From Paenibacillus tundrae (GTDB lineage Bacteria; Bacillota; Bacilli; Paenibacillales; Paenibacillaceae), in contig NZ_JAUSTI010000023.1 of the NCBI RefSeq assembly GCF_030812775.1, forward strand, positions 1 to 64,000: DNA of 64,000 nucleotides, given 5' to 3'. Positions 43,792 through 51,516 of the stretch are shown here, piece by piece. Every line of letters begins with the position of its first letter. Positions within the stretch are counted from its first letter, which is position 1. The notes under the pieces were generated by a model. That model was not told the DNA's origin, ran no database searches, and saw only the letters and a program-made list of their open reading frames with translations. The translations under genes and the position numbers were made by a program.

Positions 43792-45192
43792 TTATTCGGG
43801 TTTGGCGTTTTGTTTCTTGGCTTTGGCACGTCCGCGGATCTTCTCCGCATAACCAGGTTTGTTCTCCTGGCGTGGACGAGCGATGGCGAGATCATTCTCG
43901 GGAACGGAATGGGTAACGGTGGAACCTGCAACGACATAAGCGCCTTTTCCTACCGTAATAGGTGCAATCAAATTGACGTTGCTGCCTACAAAGGCATCAT
44001 CTTCAATGGTTGTCACAGCTTTATTATAACCATCATAATTGACCGTTATTGCACCACAACCAACATTTACGTTTTTCCCTACTTGAGCATCCCCAATATA
44101 ACTAAGGTGAGACACTTTGGAGCCTTCATCAATTGTAGCATTTTTCACTTCAACAAAGTCACCAATTTTTACGTTGCGACCTAATTTAGTTCCTGGACGC
44201 AAATTAGCAAATGGACCTACAGTAGCCTCGGCACCAACCTCAGCACTCGACAACACAGAATGTTTAATCGTAACTCCATCCTGAATGATACTATCTTCGA
44301 TATCTGCATGCGGACCAATATGGCAAGCTTCACCAATGGAAGTTGTGCCCTTAAGAATCGTTCCTGGGTACAGTACTGTGTCTGATCCAATCGTAACATC
44401 CGCTCCGATATATGTCGATGACGGATCGATGATCGTAACACCGTTCAACATATGTTTAACGGCAAGACGTTCACGCATGAATGCTTCTGCTTGTGAAAGA
44501 GCAAGTCTATCATTTACCCCAATGGATTCTGCAATATCATCTGACATGTAGGCTTCAACCACTTCTCCATCGTTGCGGAATATGCCAACAACATCAGTAA
44601 GATAGTACTCTCCTTGGGCATTCTGATTCGTGACTTTCTCCAACGCTGCGAACAGTTTTGCATTGTCGAAGCAGTAAGTACCTGTGTTAATCTCCTTCAC
44701 AGCATCTTCTTGCTCGTTACAATCCTTCTGCTCCACAATTCGTTGTACAGAACCATCTTCTCCCCGAATAACGCGTCCGTATCCTTTGGGATTGTCCAAT
44801 TCAGCTGTAAGTACGGTAGCTGCTGCACCGCGACTCTCATGAAGCTTCATTAAACCTTCCAACGTTTCACTCGTTACAAGCGGAGTGTCTCCGCAGACTA
44901 CAATCGTTGATCCGGCTTCATTACCAAGCAGAGACTTCACCTGTTGAACTGCATGACCTGTTCCCAGCTGTTCTGCCTGAAGAGCATATTCTGCTTTTGA
45001 ACCCAAAAATGACTGCACCGCTTCGGCACCGTGACCCACCACGACTACACTGCGTTCTACACCTGCGCGTAGAGCCGCATCAAGCACATGACCCACCATC
45101 GGTTTACCACATACGGGATGCAGTACTTTGTACAATTTGGATTTCATCCGTTTTCCTTGCCCTGCGGCAAGAACAATAGCCATTCGTTTCAA
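43792..45192 (-). CDS. glmU: bifunctional N-acetylglucosamine-1-phosphate uridyltransferase/glucosamine-1-phosphate acetyltransferase
   Basis: A 466-residue enzyme making UDP-GlcNAc for peptidoglycan. The N-terminal nucleotidyltransferase has LAAGQGKRMKSKLYKVLHP; the C-terminal half (from about 255) is a left-handed beta-helix of hexapeptide repeats with acetyltransferase activity. The start is a TTG at 45192 with AGGAGGT eight bases upstream. Located between spoVG and prs as in B. subtilis. Confidence 0.96.
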   Translation of the reverse strand: MKRMAIVLAAGQGKRMKSKLYKVLHPVCGKPMVGHVLDAALRAGVERSVVVVGHGAEAVQSFLGSKAEYALQAEQLGTGHAVQQVKSLLGNEAGSTIVVCGDTPLVTSETLEGLMKLHESRGAAATVLTAELDNPKGYGRVIRGEDGSVQRIVEQKDCNEQEDAVKEINTGTYCFDNAKLFAALEKVTNQNAQGEYYLTDVVGIFRNDGEVVEAYMSDDIAESIGVNDRLALSQAEAFMRERLAVKHMLNGVTIIDPSSTYIGADVTIGSDTVLYPGTILKGTTSIGEACHIGPHADIEDSIIQDGVTIKHSVLSSAEVGAEATVGPFANLRPGTKLGRNVKIGDFVEVKNATIDEGSKVSHLSYIGDAQVGKNVNVGCGAITVNYDGYNKAVTTIEDDAFVGSNVNLIAPITVGKGAYVVAGSTVTHSVPENDLAIARPRQENKPGYAEKIRGRAKAKKQNAKPE

Positions 45193-45520
45193 AATTCACG
45201 ACCTCCTGTTCTGAAAATCCCATCCTTCTCGGGGTGCATATCCCTAATTGATGAGTATCGTTCAGCCGGCTCTGCGCCGGTCTTGTTCATCGCTTGCTGT
45301 CCTGTATTCACGCGTAACAACGCGGACACCAACAATCGTGACCTTATATGTATACGCCGTGTACCTGCGAGCTTAACCGAATCCCATGATTCCTAAGATG
45401 CCGCCCTGTCACCAAGCGCACGCTGCGCTTTTTTGTTTTTCAACATTCATAACCAATCGTTATGAAACATTACTCTGCGAATAAACTCAATACTGAATAT
45501 ATCTTATTCCGGTCAAAAAG
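45193..45520. other. spacer between glmU and the spoVG terminator
   Basis: About 330 bases without a supported gene. It holds a CCGGC...GCCGG hairpin near 45265-45280 and a plus-strand terminator-like hairpin at 45414-45440. No ridA (yabJ) gene is present here, unlike B. subtilis. Confidence 0.4.
45414..45440 (+). terminator. orphan plus-strand terminator-like hairpin
   Basis: A 7-bp GC-rich stem (45414-45420 with 45424-45430, three-base loop) is followed by a T-rich tract with one G. It is oriented for plus-strand transcription although both flanking genes are on the minus strand, so any transcript it ends would be a non-coding or antisense RNA. Confidence 0.45.
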
Positions 45521-45551
45521 AAAAGAGAGCCATAAGACATGGCTCTCTTTT
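45521..45551. terminator. intrinsic terminator after spoVG
   Basis: A perfect 11-bp stem (45521-45531 with 45541-45551) with A and T runs on its two sides. It follows the spoVG stop on the minus strand. Confidence 0.85.
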
Positions 45552-45573
45552 CCTTCGAACCCCAATAATGTTC

Positions 45574-45858
45574 TCAGGCACCTTCTTCAATGACTTCTTC
45601 CTCAGTAGCAGCGCGATCATATTCAGTCAATACAGCCGCCTGAATCTTCTCACGAGTACCGGAAGAGATCGGGTGGGCGATATCACGGAACTCTCCGTCA
45701 GGAGTCCGCTTGCTCGGCATAGCAACAAACATTCCGTTGTTACCATCAATGACACGAATGTCATGAACGACGAATTCGTTATCGATGGTAATGGATGCGA
45801 TAGCCTTCATTCTCCCCTCCGAGTTAACGCGGCGGAGTCTGACATCCGTAATTTGCAT
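45574..45858 (-). CDS. spoVG: septation/sporulation regulator SpoVG
   Basis: A 94-residue protein with the conserved MQITDVRLRRVNSEGRMKAIAS start and the MPSKRTPDGEFRDIAHPI motif (quoted in parts). SpoVG binds nucleic acid and affects septum formation, virulence or exoenzyme genes in Firmicutes. Start 45858 has GGTGGTG nine bases upstream; a GTG five codons earlier overlaps that site. A sigma-H-type promoter is about 45 bases upstream. Confidence 0.95.
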   Translation of the reverse strand: MQITDVRLRRVNSEGRMKAIASITIDNEFVVHDIRVIDGNNGMFVAMPSKRTPDGEFRDIAHPISSGTREKIQAAVLTEYDRAATEEEVIEEGA

Positions 45859-45899
45859 GTGTGTGTTCACCACCTTTTTCCATCAGAACTTGGTGTATA

Positions 45900-45927
45900 A
45901 TTCCACACAGCCTATACGAACTCCTTC
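45900..45927 (-). promoter_or_regulatory. sigma-H-type promoter for spoVG
   Basis: On the minus strand GAAGGAGTT (45919-45927), 12 bases, then GTGGAAT (45900-45906). This fits the sigma-H pattern RnAGGAwWW-N11/12-RnnGAAT with one mismatch. spoVG is a classical sigma-H gene in B. subtilis, which supports the call. Confidence 0.68.
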
Positions 45928-46046
45928 TTTTTATAACCATAAAAATGTCCTAATTTCAGGAATTTTTTTATTTAATACACAATTCGACAACGTTAGTGCC
46001 AGGTCGATGGAAAAGAAGCTTTCCCGACACGCTATTCGCCATCTTT

Positions 46047-46874
46047 CTACAGATCGAAATAGTTGCCAGGCTTGACGGAAATGTGTCTGCTTTTCGCATC
46101 TACTGCAGTCAACTTCGCCAAAGATACATAATCGGTCAACAGGCGTTCTTCTGAATCGATAGAACCAGATTCAACCAAGACCCCTACACCAGCTACAGTC
46201 GCATTAAATTCGGCCAGTAGATCGATCATTCCCTGAACCGTGCCCCCAGCTTTCATGAAATCATCCACGATGAGTACTCGCGAATGTTCACGCATTGCCC
46301 GGCGCGATAGGGACATCGTATGCAAGCTTTTATGCGAACCCGATACATAATTGATACTTACGGCTGATCCTTCCGTAGCCTGATGGTCCCTGCGCACGAG
46401 CACAACAGGCAGGTTGAGCTGGGCACCCGTCGCATATGCGAGTGGTATGCCTTTGGTCTCTACCGTCATAACTACATCAATGCCCATATTACTAAATGCA
46501 GTGGCAAAGATTTTGCCTGCTTCATTCATTAATGCAGGTTGACCAAGCAAATCCGACATGTAGAGGTATCCACCAGGCAAGATCCGATCCGGCTGCTCCA
46601 ATTGGGTACTGAGTCGCTCAGCAAAAGTAAGAGCCAGTTCTCTGGACACCTTAGGAATCCACTTAACTCCCCCGGCTGCTCCAGCCAACGTTTGCAGTTC
46701 TCCTGACCCACCTTCTTCGAACACTTCCTTGATAATCGCCAAATCTTCACTGATTGACGACTTCGCAGCTCCATAACGTTCGGCAAATGTGGTGAGCGGA
46801 ATCACCGTATGCGGTCTAGACAATAAGTACTGCGTCATTTCAACCAGCCTTGCGCTTCGTTTTAATTTCTTCAC
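46047..46874 (-). CDS. purR: purine operon repressor PurR
   Basis: A 275-residue repressor. An N-terminal winged helix (about 1-74) is joined to a PRPP-binding phosphoribosyltransferase-like domain with VLIVDDFMKAGGTVQG (about 200-215). PRPP, or its competition with ppGpp, relieves repression of purine genes. It is between ispE and spoVG as in B. subtilis, but without the following ridA. A PurBox-like element lies 35-45 bases upstream, consistent with autoregulation. Confidence 0.95.
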   Translation of the reverse strand: MKKLKRSARLVEMTQYLLSRPHTVIPLTTFAERYGAAKSSISEDLAIIKEVFEEGGSGELQTLAGAAGGVKWIPKVSRELALTFAERLSTQLEQPDRILPGGYLYMSDLLGQPALMNEAGKIFATAFSNMGIDVVMTVETKGIPLAYATGAQLNLPVVLVRRDHQATEGSAVSINYVSGSHKSLHTMSLSRRAMREHSRVLIVDDFMKAGGTVQGMIDLLAEFNATVAGVGVLVESGSIDSEERLLTDYVSLAKLTAVDAKSRHISVKPGNYFDL

Positions 46875-46907
46875 AGAGATCCATCCTCACGATCACGGAA
46901 AACATCC

Positions 46908-46924
46908 AAATCCGAATAATTATA
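46908..46924 (-). promoter_or_regulatory. PurBox-like element at the purR promoter
   Basis: AAATCCGAATAAT (plus strand, 46908-46920) matches the PurBox AWWWCCGAACWWT at 12 of 13 positions. It overlaps a TATAAT -10 on the minus strand (46919-46924). A second box is not clear. Confidence 0.45.
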
Positions 46925-47002
46925 TAAAAATATATCACCTTTATACGTGTTTGTACATCATAAAAGTATGTGTTCAAAAAGCGAATGCTTCGAACAACCA
47001 CT

Positions 47003-47029
47003 AAAAGCGAATGCTATGTCAGCATTCGC
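47003..47029 (-). terminator. terminator overlapping the end of ispE
   Basis: A perfect 9-bp stem (47007-47015 with 47021-47029) includes the ispE stop codon and last codons; the minus strand then has a short U run. Confidence 0.7.
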
Positions 47030-47877
47030 ACAGCATATACTTCTTTACAGAAGCCACGAAGCCCATTATAAATCCGTGCGACCTTTGACTCCTTCGACAC
47101 CAAGCCAAACACAGTTGGACCACTTCCGGACATTAACACGCCATCTGCCCCCAATTTGATCATGGCTTCCTTCAGATGCAGTACCTCTGGATATAACTTC
47201 AGGGTTACATCCTCAAGCACATTCCCCATCTGTCCACATACCTCAGCAAACGACTGATTGCGAATAGCCTCTTCCATTTTGGCAGCGCTCGGATGGCGAA
47301 CAATCTTGTCACTGCGGAAACGACCATACACATCTGCTGTAGATACATTAATAGGCGGCTTGGCCAGTATGACCCAACATTGCGGTGGATTCGGGATTGG
47401 CGTGAGCTTCTCTCCTCGACCTGTTGCTAGAGCCGTCCCTCCAGTAATGCAAAATGGTACATCTGATCCAAGTTCAGCTCCGAGCTCTTGAAGCTCCTGA
47501 TCCGGAATATTAAGACGCCAGAGACGATTCAAGCCACGCAACGTTGCTGCTGCATCACTACTGCCGCCTGCAAGGCCGGCAGCCACTGGAATCTTCTTAT
47601 CCAGATGAATATGCACCCCTGATCGAACATCATAACGTTCCTTGATCAGTCTAGCCGCCTGAAAAGCCAAGTTCTTCTCATCCAGCGGAATATATCCAGC
47701 CTGACTAGAGATGAAGATCGTATCCCGAGGAAGCTCGGAGAATTCTAACCGATCAGCCAAATCGACCATGGTCATGATCATTTCAACTTCATGGAATCCA
47801 TCATTTCTTTTATGTAAAACGTCCAGCATTAAATTAATTTTAGCAGGCGCTTTTTCGTAAATTTTCAAGACGTTCAC
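47014..47877 (-). CDS. ispE: 4-diphosphocytidyl-2-C-methyl-D-erythritol kinase
   Basis: A 287-residue GHMP kinase of the MEP isoprenoid pathway. Motifs are KAPAKINLMLDV near the N-terminus, the ATP loop PVAAGLAGGSSDAAATLRGL (about 92-111) and GVLMSGSGPTVFGLV near the C-terminus. The start is probably a GTG at 47877 with GGTGAGG upstream. An extended -10 promoter (TGATATAAT, 47912-47920 on the minus strand) lies just upstream. Confidence 0.95.
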   Translation of the reverse strand: MNVLKIYEKAPAKINLMLDVLHKRNDGFHEVEMIMTMVDLADRLEFSELPRDTIFISSQAGYIPLDEKNLAFQAARLIKERYDVRSGVHIHLDKKIPVAAGLAGGSSDAAATLRGLNRLWRLNIPDQELQELGAELGSDVPFCITGGTALATGRGEKLTPIPNPPQCWVILAKPPINVSTADVYGRFRSDKIVRHPSAAKMEEAIRNQSFAEVCGQMGNVLEDVTLKLYPEVLHLKEAMIKLGADGVLMSGSGPTVFGLVSKESKVARIYNGLRGFCKEVYAVRMLT

Positions 47878-47911
47878 CCGTCCTCACCTTTTCCCTAAGA
47901 CAACTTAACAT

Positions 47912-47920
47912 ATTATATCA
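47912..47920 (-). promoter_or_regulatory. extended -10 promoter for ispE
   Basis: The minus strand reads TGATATAAT. A TTGACA lies only 12 bases upstream, too close for a normal -35, so the extended -10 probably carries most of the recognition. Confidence 0.5.
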
Positions 47921-47961
47921 AAATAGGGCTGTCAAGTCATTTCTATTCCGCATCTATGGGG

Positions 47962-47995
47962 AAAAAGCGAGGTGATCCTGATGGATTGCCTCGCT
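47962..47995 (-). terminator. intrinsic terminator after sspF
   Basis: Arms AGCGAGG (from 47966) and CCTCGCT (to 47995) with an inner GATCC/GGATT stem, and five U residues following on the minus strand. Confidence 0.8.
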
Positions 47996-48019
47996 CTCCA
48001 AACCAGATGAAATTCCAAA

Positions 48020-48196
48020 TTAGGATTTGCGCGCTGCCTGCTCGGCGAGTTGGATCGCTCGCTTTACCATGTTGCCCGCATCTTTGGCTTTGATACCGCC
48101 CCAGCCTTCTTGCTGAACAGTATCGTAGAAACCGAGGTCTTTGGCCAGCTCGTATTTAAGCTCCTCGGACATCACACTTCTTCTTCTGCGGCTCAT
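48020..48196 (-). CDS. sspF: small acid-soluble spore protein, SspF type
   Basis: A 58-residue protein read directly from the minus strand, starting MSRRRRSVMSEELKYELAKD and ending in RAIQLAEQAARKS. The family cores ELKYELAKDLGF and GWGGIKAKDAGNMVKRAI match alpha/beta-type SASPs, which coat spore DNA. It has an AAGGGGG site seven to eight bases before the ATG, a sigma-G promoter upstream and its own terminator. Position between veg and ispE matches sspF of B. subtilis. Confidence 0.94.
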   Translation of the reverse strand: MSRRRRSVMSEELKYELAKDLGFYDTVQQEGWGGIKAKDAGNMVKRAIQLAEQAARKS

Positions 48197-48316
48197 GCAA
48201 CCATCCCCCTTAGATTAGCTCATCAATTAGTCCAGATCGTTAATGGCAGAAATGACGTACGAACAGGCTCAAGATGGTGAAGAAGCGATCCTTAAGATCA
48301 CTTGAACCTGTATACG

Positions 48317-48346
48317 TAGTATGTCGTAACTACCTAAACCTCATTC
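48317..48346 (-). promoter_or_regulatory. sigma-G promoter for sspF
   Basis: On the minus strand GAATG (48342-48346), 18 bases, then CATACTA (48317-48323). Both elements fit the forespore sigma-G consensus (GHATR and CATnnTA), as expected for a SASP gene. The leader is about 110 bases. Confidence 0.75.
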
Positions 48347-48385
48347 CTAATTTGATGGGGAGGTGGGATTCCTCATTTATGAAAA

Positions 48386-48418
48386 TAAAAAAGCGATCCG
48401 CCCTGTGGGGCGAATCGC
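48386..48418 (-). terminator. intrinsic terminator after veg
   Basis: A GC-rich hairpin (GCGAT-CGCCC at 48393-48403 with GGGCG-ATCGC at 48407-48417) followed by six U residues on the minus strand. Confidence 0.85.
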
Positions 48419-48432
48419 CTGTAAAACGATGC

Positions 48433-48708
48433 TTACGGCTCCATATATGAACTATGCGTCTGGCTGCCTGGATCAAATACCATGACTTCCACCGACTCCG
48501 TAAGTATATCTGCATAACTATAAGATACTCGCTTGAAGGTTTCTTGTTCCTCATCAAGCTTAACAATAAAAACAGAAGGGTACGTTTCTTCCAATACACC
48601 CGTACGCTCGATAGTCTTACGGCGGCCACCATTAGCCCGCAACATAATTTTCTGACCTATATGAGCGTCGAGATTGCGTTTGATATCCAACAGCGTATTT
48701 TTAGCCAT
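48433..48708 (-). CDS. veg: Veg protein
   Basis: A 91-residue protein with the full Veg-family pattern (MAKNTLLDIKRNLDAHIGQ, LRANGGRRKTIERTG, YPSVFIVKLD, SYSYADILTESVEV). In B. subtilis Veg is linked to biofilm gene control and spore outgrowth. It has the classic very strong promoter and ends in its own terminator. The site AGAGGTGG precedes the ATG. Confidence 0.95.
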   Translation of the reverse strand: MAKNTLLDIKRNLDAHIGQKIMLRANGGRRKTIERTGVLEETYPSVFIVKLDEEQETFKRVSYSYADILTESVEVMVFDPGSQTHSSYMEP

Positions 48709-48735
48709 TGTCGACGACCACCTCTTTTCTTGTCC

Positions 48736-48764
48736 ATTATACCTTAATTTACAGTCTATGTCAA
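48736..48764 (-). promoter_or_regulatory. full-consensus sigma-A promoter of veg
   Basis: On the minus strand TTGACA (48759-48764), exactly 17 bases, then TATAAT (48736-48741), with AT-rich sequence upstream that could act as an UP element. The veg promoter of B. subtilis is the textbook strong sigma-A promoter. Confidence 0.93.
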
Positions 48765-48823
48765 ATCAAAACTAATTATTATATCAGCATCGAAAAGTTT
48801 CTGTCAATGAATTTTTTTACGAA

Positions 48824-48850
48824 TAAAAAAAGCCCCGAACTGGGACTTTC
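48824..48850 (-). terminator. intrinsic terminator after yabG
   Basis: An 8-bp stem (AAAGTCCC with GGGGCTTT on the minus strand) and a run of U residues, about 12 bases after the yabG stop. Confidence 0.8.
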
Positions 48851-48861
48851 TTCGCACAAAC

Positions 48862-49758
48862 TCAAACTGCAGATGGGTTTACTTTTAACGTAGATAAATC
48901 GTTCAATCCAGGTAATCCGACACGGTAACTGCCACGCGTTTCTACACCACCCACACCTTGGCTTCCGCTAATGGTATTATGCAGAATGTCATTCATATTC
49001 ACCGTATCTCTGACTGAAGTAAAGGAGGCTTTGGCTGCCACATATACCGGATCAAGCGCATGAATCAGAATTCTGCCTGGTGAACTGGCGAAGTTCGCCC
49101 CTGCCCGCAGCAGAGCCTCAAAATGAGACTGACACGCTCCTGCAACGATGGTGAGCGCATCCAAGTGACGTTCATACTGCCGAGCAACCTGGATTGCTGC
49201 CACAAAGTTCTGTGAGTTCTTGTAGCTCCCCAGACTGTACAGATCGTAAGGCTGACGAGTCTTCAGCACGCCATCATGCCCTGTAATGACCACAATGTCT
49301 GGCCTAACCTTGGGTAAAAGGTGATACAACGTATCGGCCATAGCAGATTCATGTACGTACTGCCCCTCCGCTGGAACGCGAAGCTGTTCGTAAAGATTCA
49401 TACTTTTTTTCAAATAGTTTGGATCTCCGTCCAGGTGAAGCACTTTGCCAGGCATTTCGAAATAGGCAGGTTCTTGCTGCTGGGTCCATTCCTGATCCAA
49501 CCCTTCTCTATTTCGCTGCGCCTGTTCCATCCGATTCTGCTGTAGACGTGAGAGGGTCTGGTGAGCCTTAACATGCGCCTGCCGGGTCTTAGCACTCTGC
49601 GGTTCATATGGAACCTGTATCAAATCATCCACCGGGGAATCAGCAAGCAGCCGGAACTCGGTACCTTTAATAACAGCACTGTCCACCTGAAGGCCTTCCA
49701 CCCGAAAAGTCACATCTCCTCCGTATGACTTCCGAACGACCAAGTCTCCGATATTCAT
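48862..49758 (-). CDS. yabG: sporulation-specific protease YabG
   Basis: A 298-residue YabG-family cysteine protease that processes spore coat proteins in the mother cell. Family segments include MNIGDLVVRKSYGGDVTFRV, VLHLDGDPNYLKKSMNLYEQL, VVITGHDGVL and GACQSHFEALLRAGANFASSP (quoted in parts), which hold the conserved His and Cys. The start at 49758 has AGAGGTG nine bases upstream. A weak sigma-K-like pair (AC, 17 bases, CATACGATG) lies just upstream. Confidence 0.93.
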   Translation of the reverse strand: MNIGDLVVRKSYGGDVTFRVEGLQVDSAVIKGTEFRLLADSPVDDLIQVPYEPQSAKTRQAHVKAHQTLSRLQQNRMEQAQRNREGLDQEWTQQQEPAYFEMPGKVLHLDGDPNYLKKSMNLYEQLRVPAEGQYVHESAMADTLYHLLPKVRPDIVVITGHDGVLKTRQPYDLYSLGSYKNSQNFVAAIQVARQYERHLDALTIVAGACQSHFEALLRAGANFASSPGRILIHALDPVYVAAKASFTSVRDTVNMNDILHNTISGSQGVGGVETRGSYRVGLPGLNDLSTLKVNPSAV

Positions 49759-49905
49759 CAACATAATCACCTCTAACCCATCGTATGGGCTAGCACCCGG
49801 ATTGGTTCATCCGATTTTAGTACATTACCTTGCAGACCCAATATTTTACAAATGACAGTTCACAAGAAGGCAATTCTATAAAATGCATTGTTTATACCGA
49901 AATGC

Positions 49906-50808
49906 CTATAGCGCTGCACGTACTCCAGCTTCCCACATCACCGTACTTAACGTTGCATACTCCTCCAAGCTGAGAGTCTCACCACGTCTAGATGGCTGGA
50001 TACCTGCTTGCTCCAATAATTGGTCAGCCTGCTCCCGGTTATCCTTTGTGAAAAAGCGAGATTTCAGATTGTTGGAAATAGTCTTTCTACGCTGTGCAAA
50101 AGAAGCCTGTACCACCTCGAAGAAATGTGCCTCATCTGGCACCTGTACTGGGGGTTGTTCCCGAACCTTAAGTTTAATAACCGCCGATTCCACATTAGGC
50201 TGAGGAATGAATACGGTAGGTGGAACAATACAGACGAGTTCAGGTACGCTGTAGTATTGTACGGCAATACTTAAGCTACCGTACTCCTTGGAACCAGGTG
50301 CGGAAGCCATACGCTCTGCTACTTCCTTCTGAATCATAACCACGATGCTGTCCACGGGCAGTTTTTCTTCCAGTAGTTTCATCATGATTGGTGTTGTCAC
50401 ATAATAAGGCAAGTTCGCAACAACGCTGACTTTGTTCACTTGACCAAAATCCGTTCGGAATAACTCCTCCAGATCCAGCTTCAGTACATCGCCATGATGA
50501 ACTCGTACATTGGGGTAAGGCTCCATCACTTCACCTAAGATCGGTAAGAGCCGCTGATCAATCTCTACTGCCGTTACAGGCCCTGCAACCCTAGCAAGCC
50601 GCTCCGTTAGTGCCCCAATTCCCGGTCCAATCTCAAGTGCACCTTTGGACTCGTCCAAATCTGCAGCGTTAACAATCTTGTTCAATATATTCTGATCAAT
50701 TAGGAAGTTCTGTCCTAGACTCTTCTTAAATGAAAATCCATGCTTCTGAATAATCTCTTTCGTTCGTTTGGGTGTTGCGATTTCCAACGTCTCTTCCATA
50801 CCCTTCAT
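49906..50808 (-). CDS. rsmA: 16S rRNA dimethyladenosine transferase (KsgA)
   Basis: A 300-residue SAM enzyme that dimethylates two adjacent adenines near the 3' end of 16S rRNA. Motifs are KSLGQNFLID, the SAM loop ALEIGPGIGALTERLA (about 58-73) and the catalytic NLPYYVTTPI (about 137-146). It begins five bases after the rnmV stop. Confidence 0.96.
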   Translation of the reverse strand: MKGMEETLEIATPKRTKEIIQKHGFSFKKSLGQNFLIDQNILNKIVNAADLDESKGALEIGPGIGALTERLARVAGPVTAVEIDQRLLPILGEVMEPYPNVRVHHGDVLKLDLEELFRTDFGQVNKVSVVANLPYYVTTPIMMKLLEEKLPVDSIVVMIQKEVAERMASAPGSKEYGSLSIAVQYYSVPELVCIVPPTVFIPQPNVESAVIKLKVREQPPVQVPDEAHFFEVVQASFAQRRKTISNNLKSRFFTKDNREQADQLLEQAGIQPSRRGETLSLEEYATLSTVMWEAGVRAAL

Positions 50809-50813
50809 TTACT

Positions 50814-51359
50814 TCACAATCCTTCACATTCGATTTGCGATAATGCGGCAGAGAATTCTTCTCGGGTGATCTGAAACACACTTAACCGCTTGTGAAACTG
50901 CTTACCGTTACAATAACCGATGCCGAGTATGTTCCCCATCTCCATACGACGTGCGGCAGCCTGTGGATGCACAATGAGTCCAGCAGCGATGAGGTCCTCC
51001 CAATCAATCAGACTCGGTGCCCCCTCATAGGACGTATGCACACGTGCTAGGGCATGGCGAATGGCTTCTGGCGAAGCGTTCTCGACCCCGATATCTCCTT
51101 TGCGCGTTGCGTCAGCCTCAGGAATGAAGGCGTGCTTACAACCCGGTACCTTATTGGCGATGATTTTCCGTATCCGCTCACCAGCATGATCTGGATCGGT
51201 CAGAACAATAACCCCTCTCCGCTCCTGAGCAAGTGCAATACGCTTCAGAATACGCTGATTAATGGCTGATCCGCCTGTTTCAATGGTATCCGCCTGAACG
51301 GCACGTCGAATCGCCACCGTATCGTCACGTCCTTCAACCACGATCACTTCTTTTATCAT
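50814..51359 (-). CDS. rnmV: ribonuclease M5
   Basis: A 181-residue Toprim-domain nuclease that matures 5S rRNA. The Toprim motifs VVEGRDDTVAIR (about 6-17) and LTDPDHAGERIR are clear. Start 51359 has AAGGAAG nine bases upstream; the longer frame to 51470 runs across the yabE terminator and is rejected. It forms a pair with rsmA. Confidence 0.95.
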   Translation of the reverse strand: MIKEVIVVEGRDDTVAIRRAVQADTIETGGSAINQRILKRIALAQERRGVIVLTDPDHAGERIRKIIANKVPGCKHAFIPEADATRKGDIGVENASPEAIRHALARVHTSYEGAPSLIDWEDLIAAGLIVHPQAAARRMEMGNILGIGYCNGKQFHKRLSVFQITREEFSAALSQIECEGL

Positions 51360-51382
51360 GTTCCAATTCTTCCTTTCTAACG

Positions 51383-51452
51383 CAAAAAGAAGAGGAATAT
51401 CCCTCTTCTCTGGCAAACGGCGGGCGAGACTGATTTCAGACCCTCCCGCCGC
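51383..51452 (-). terminator. double hairpin with terminator after yabE
   Basis: An 8-bp AGAAGAGG/CCTCTTCT stem (about 51389-51411) followed by U residues on the minus strand is a good intrinsic terminator. Just upstream in transcription is a GC-rich stem CGGCGGG/CCCGCCG (about 51419-51452). Both lie between the yabE stop and rnmV. Confidence 0.75.
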
Positions 51453-51516
51453 ATATTCCGCATGAATCATTCATGCCTTATATTTTATAGCATTCCCATT
51501 TCAAAGTAAAACGATT

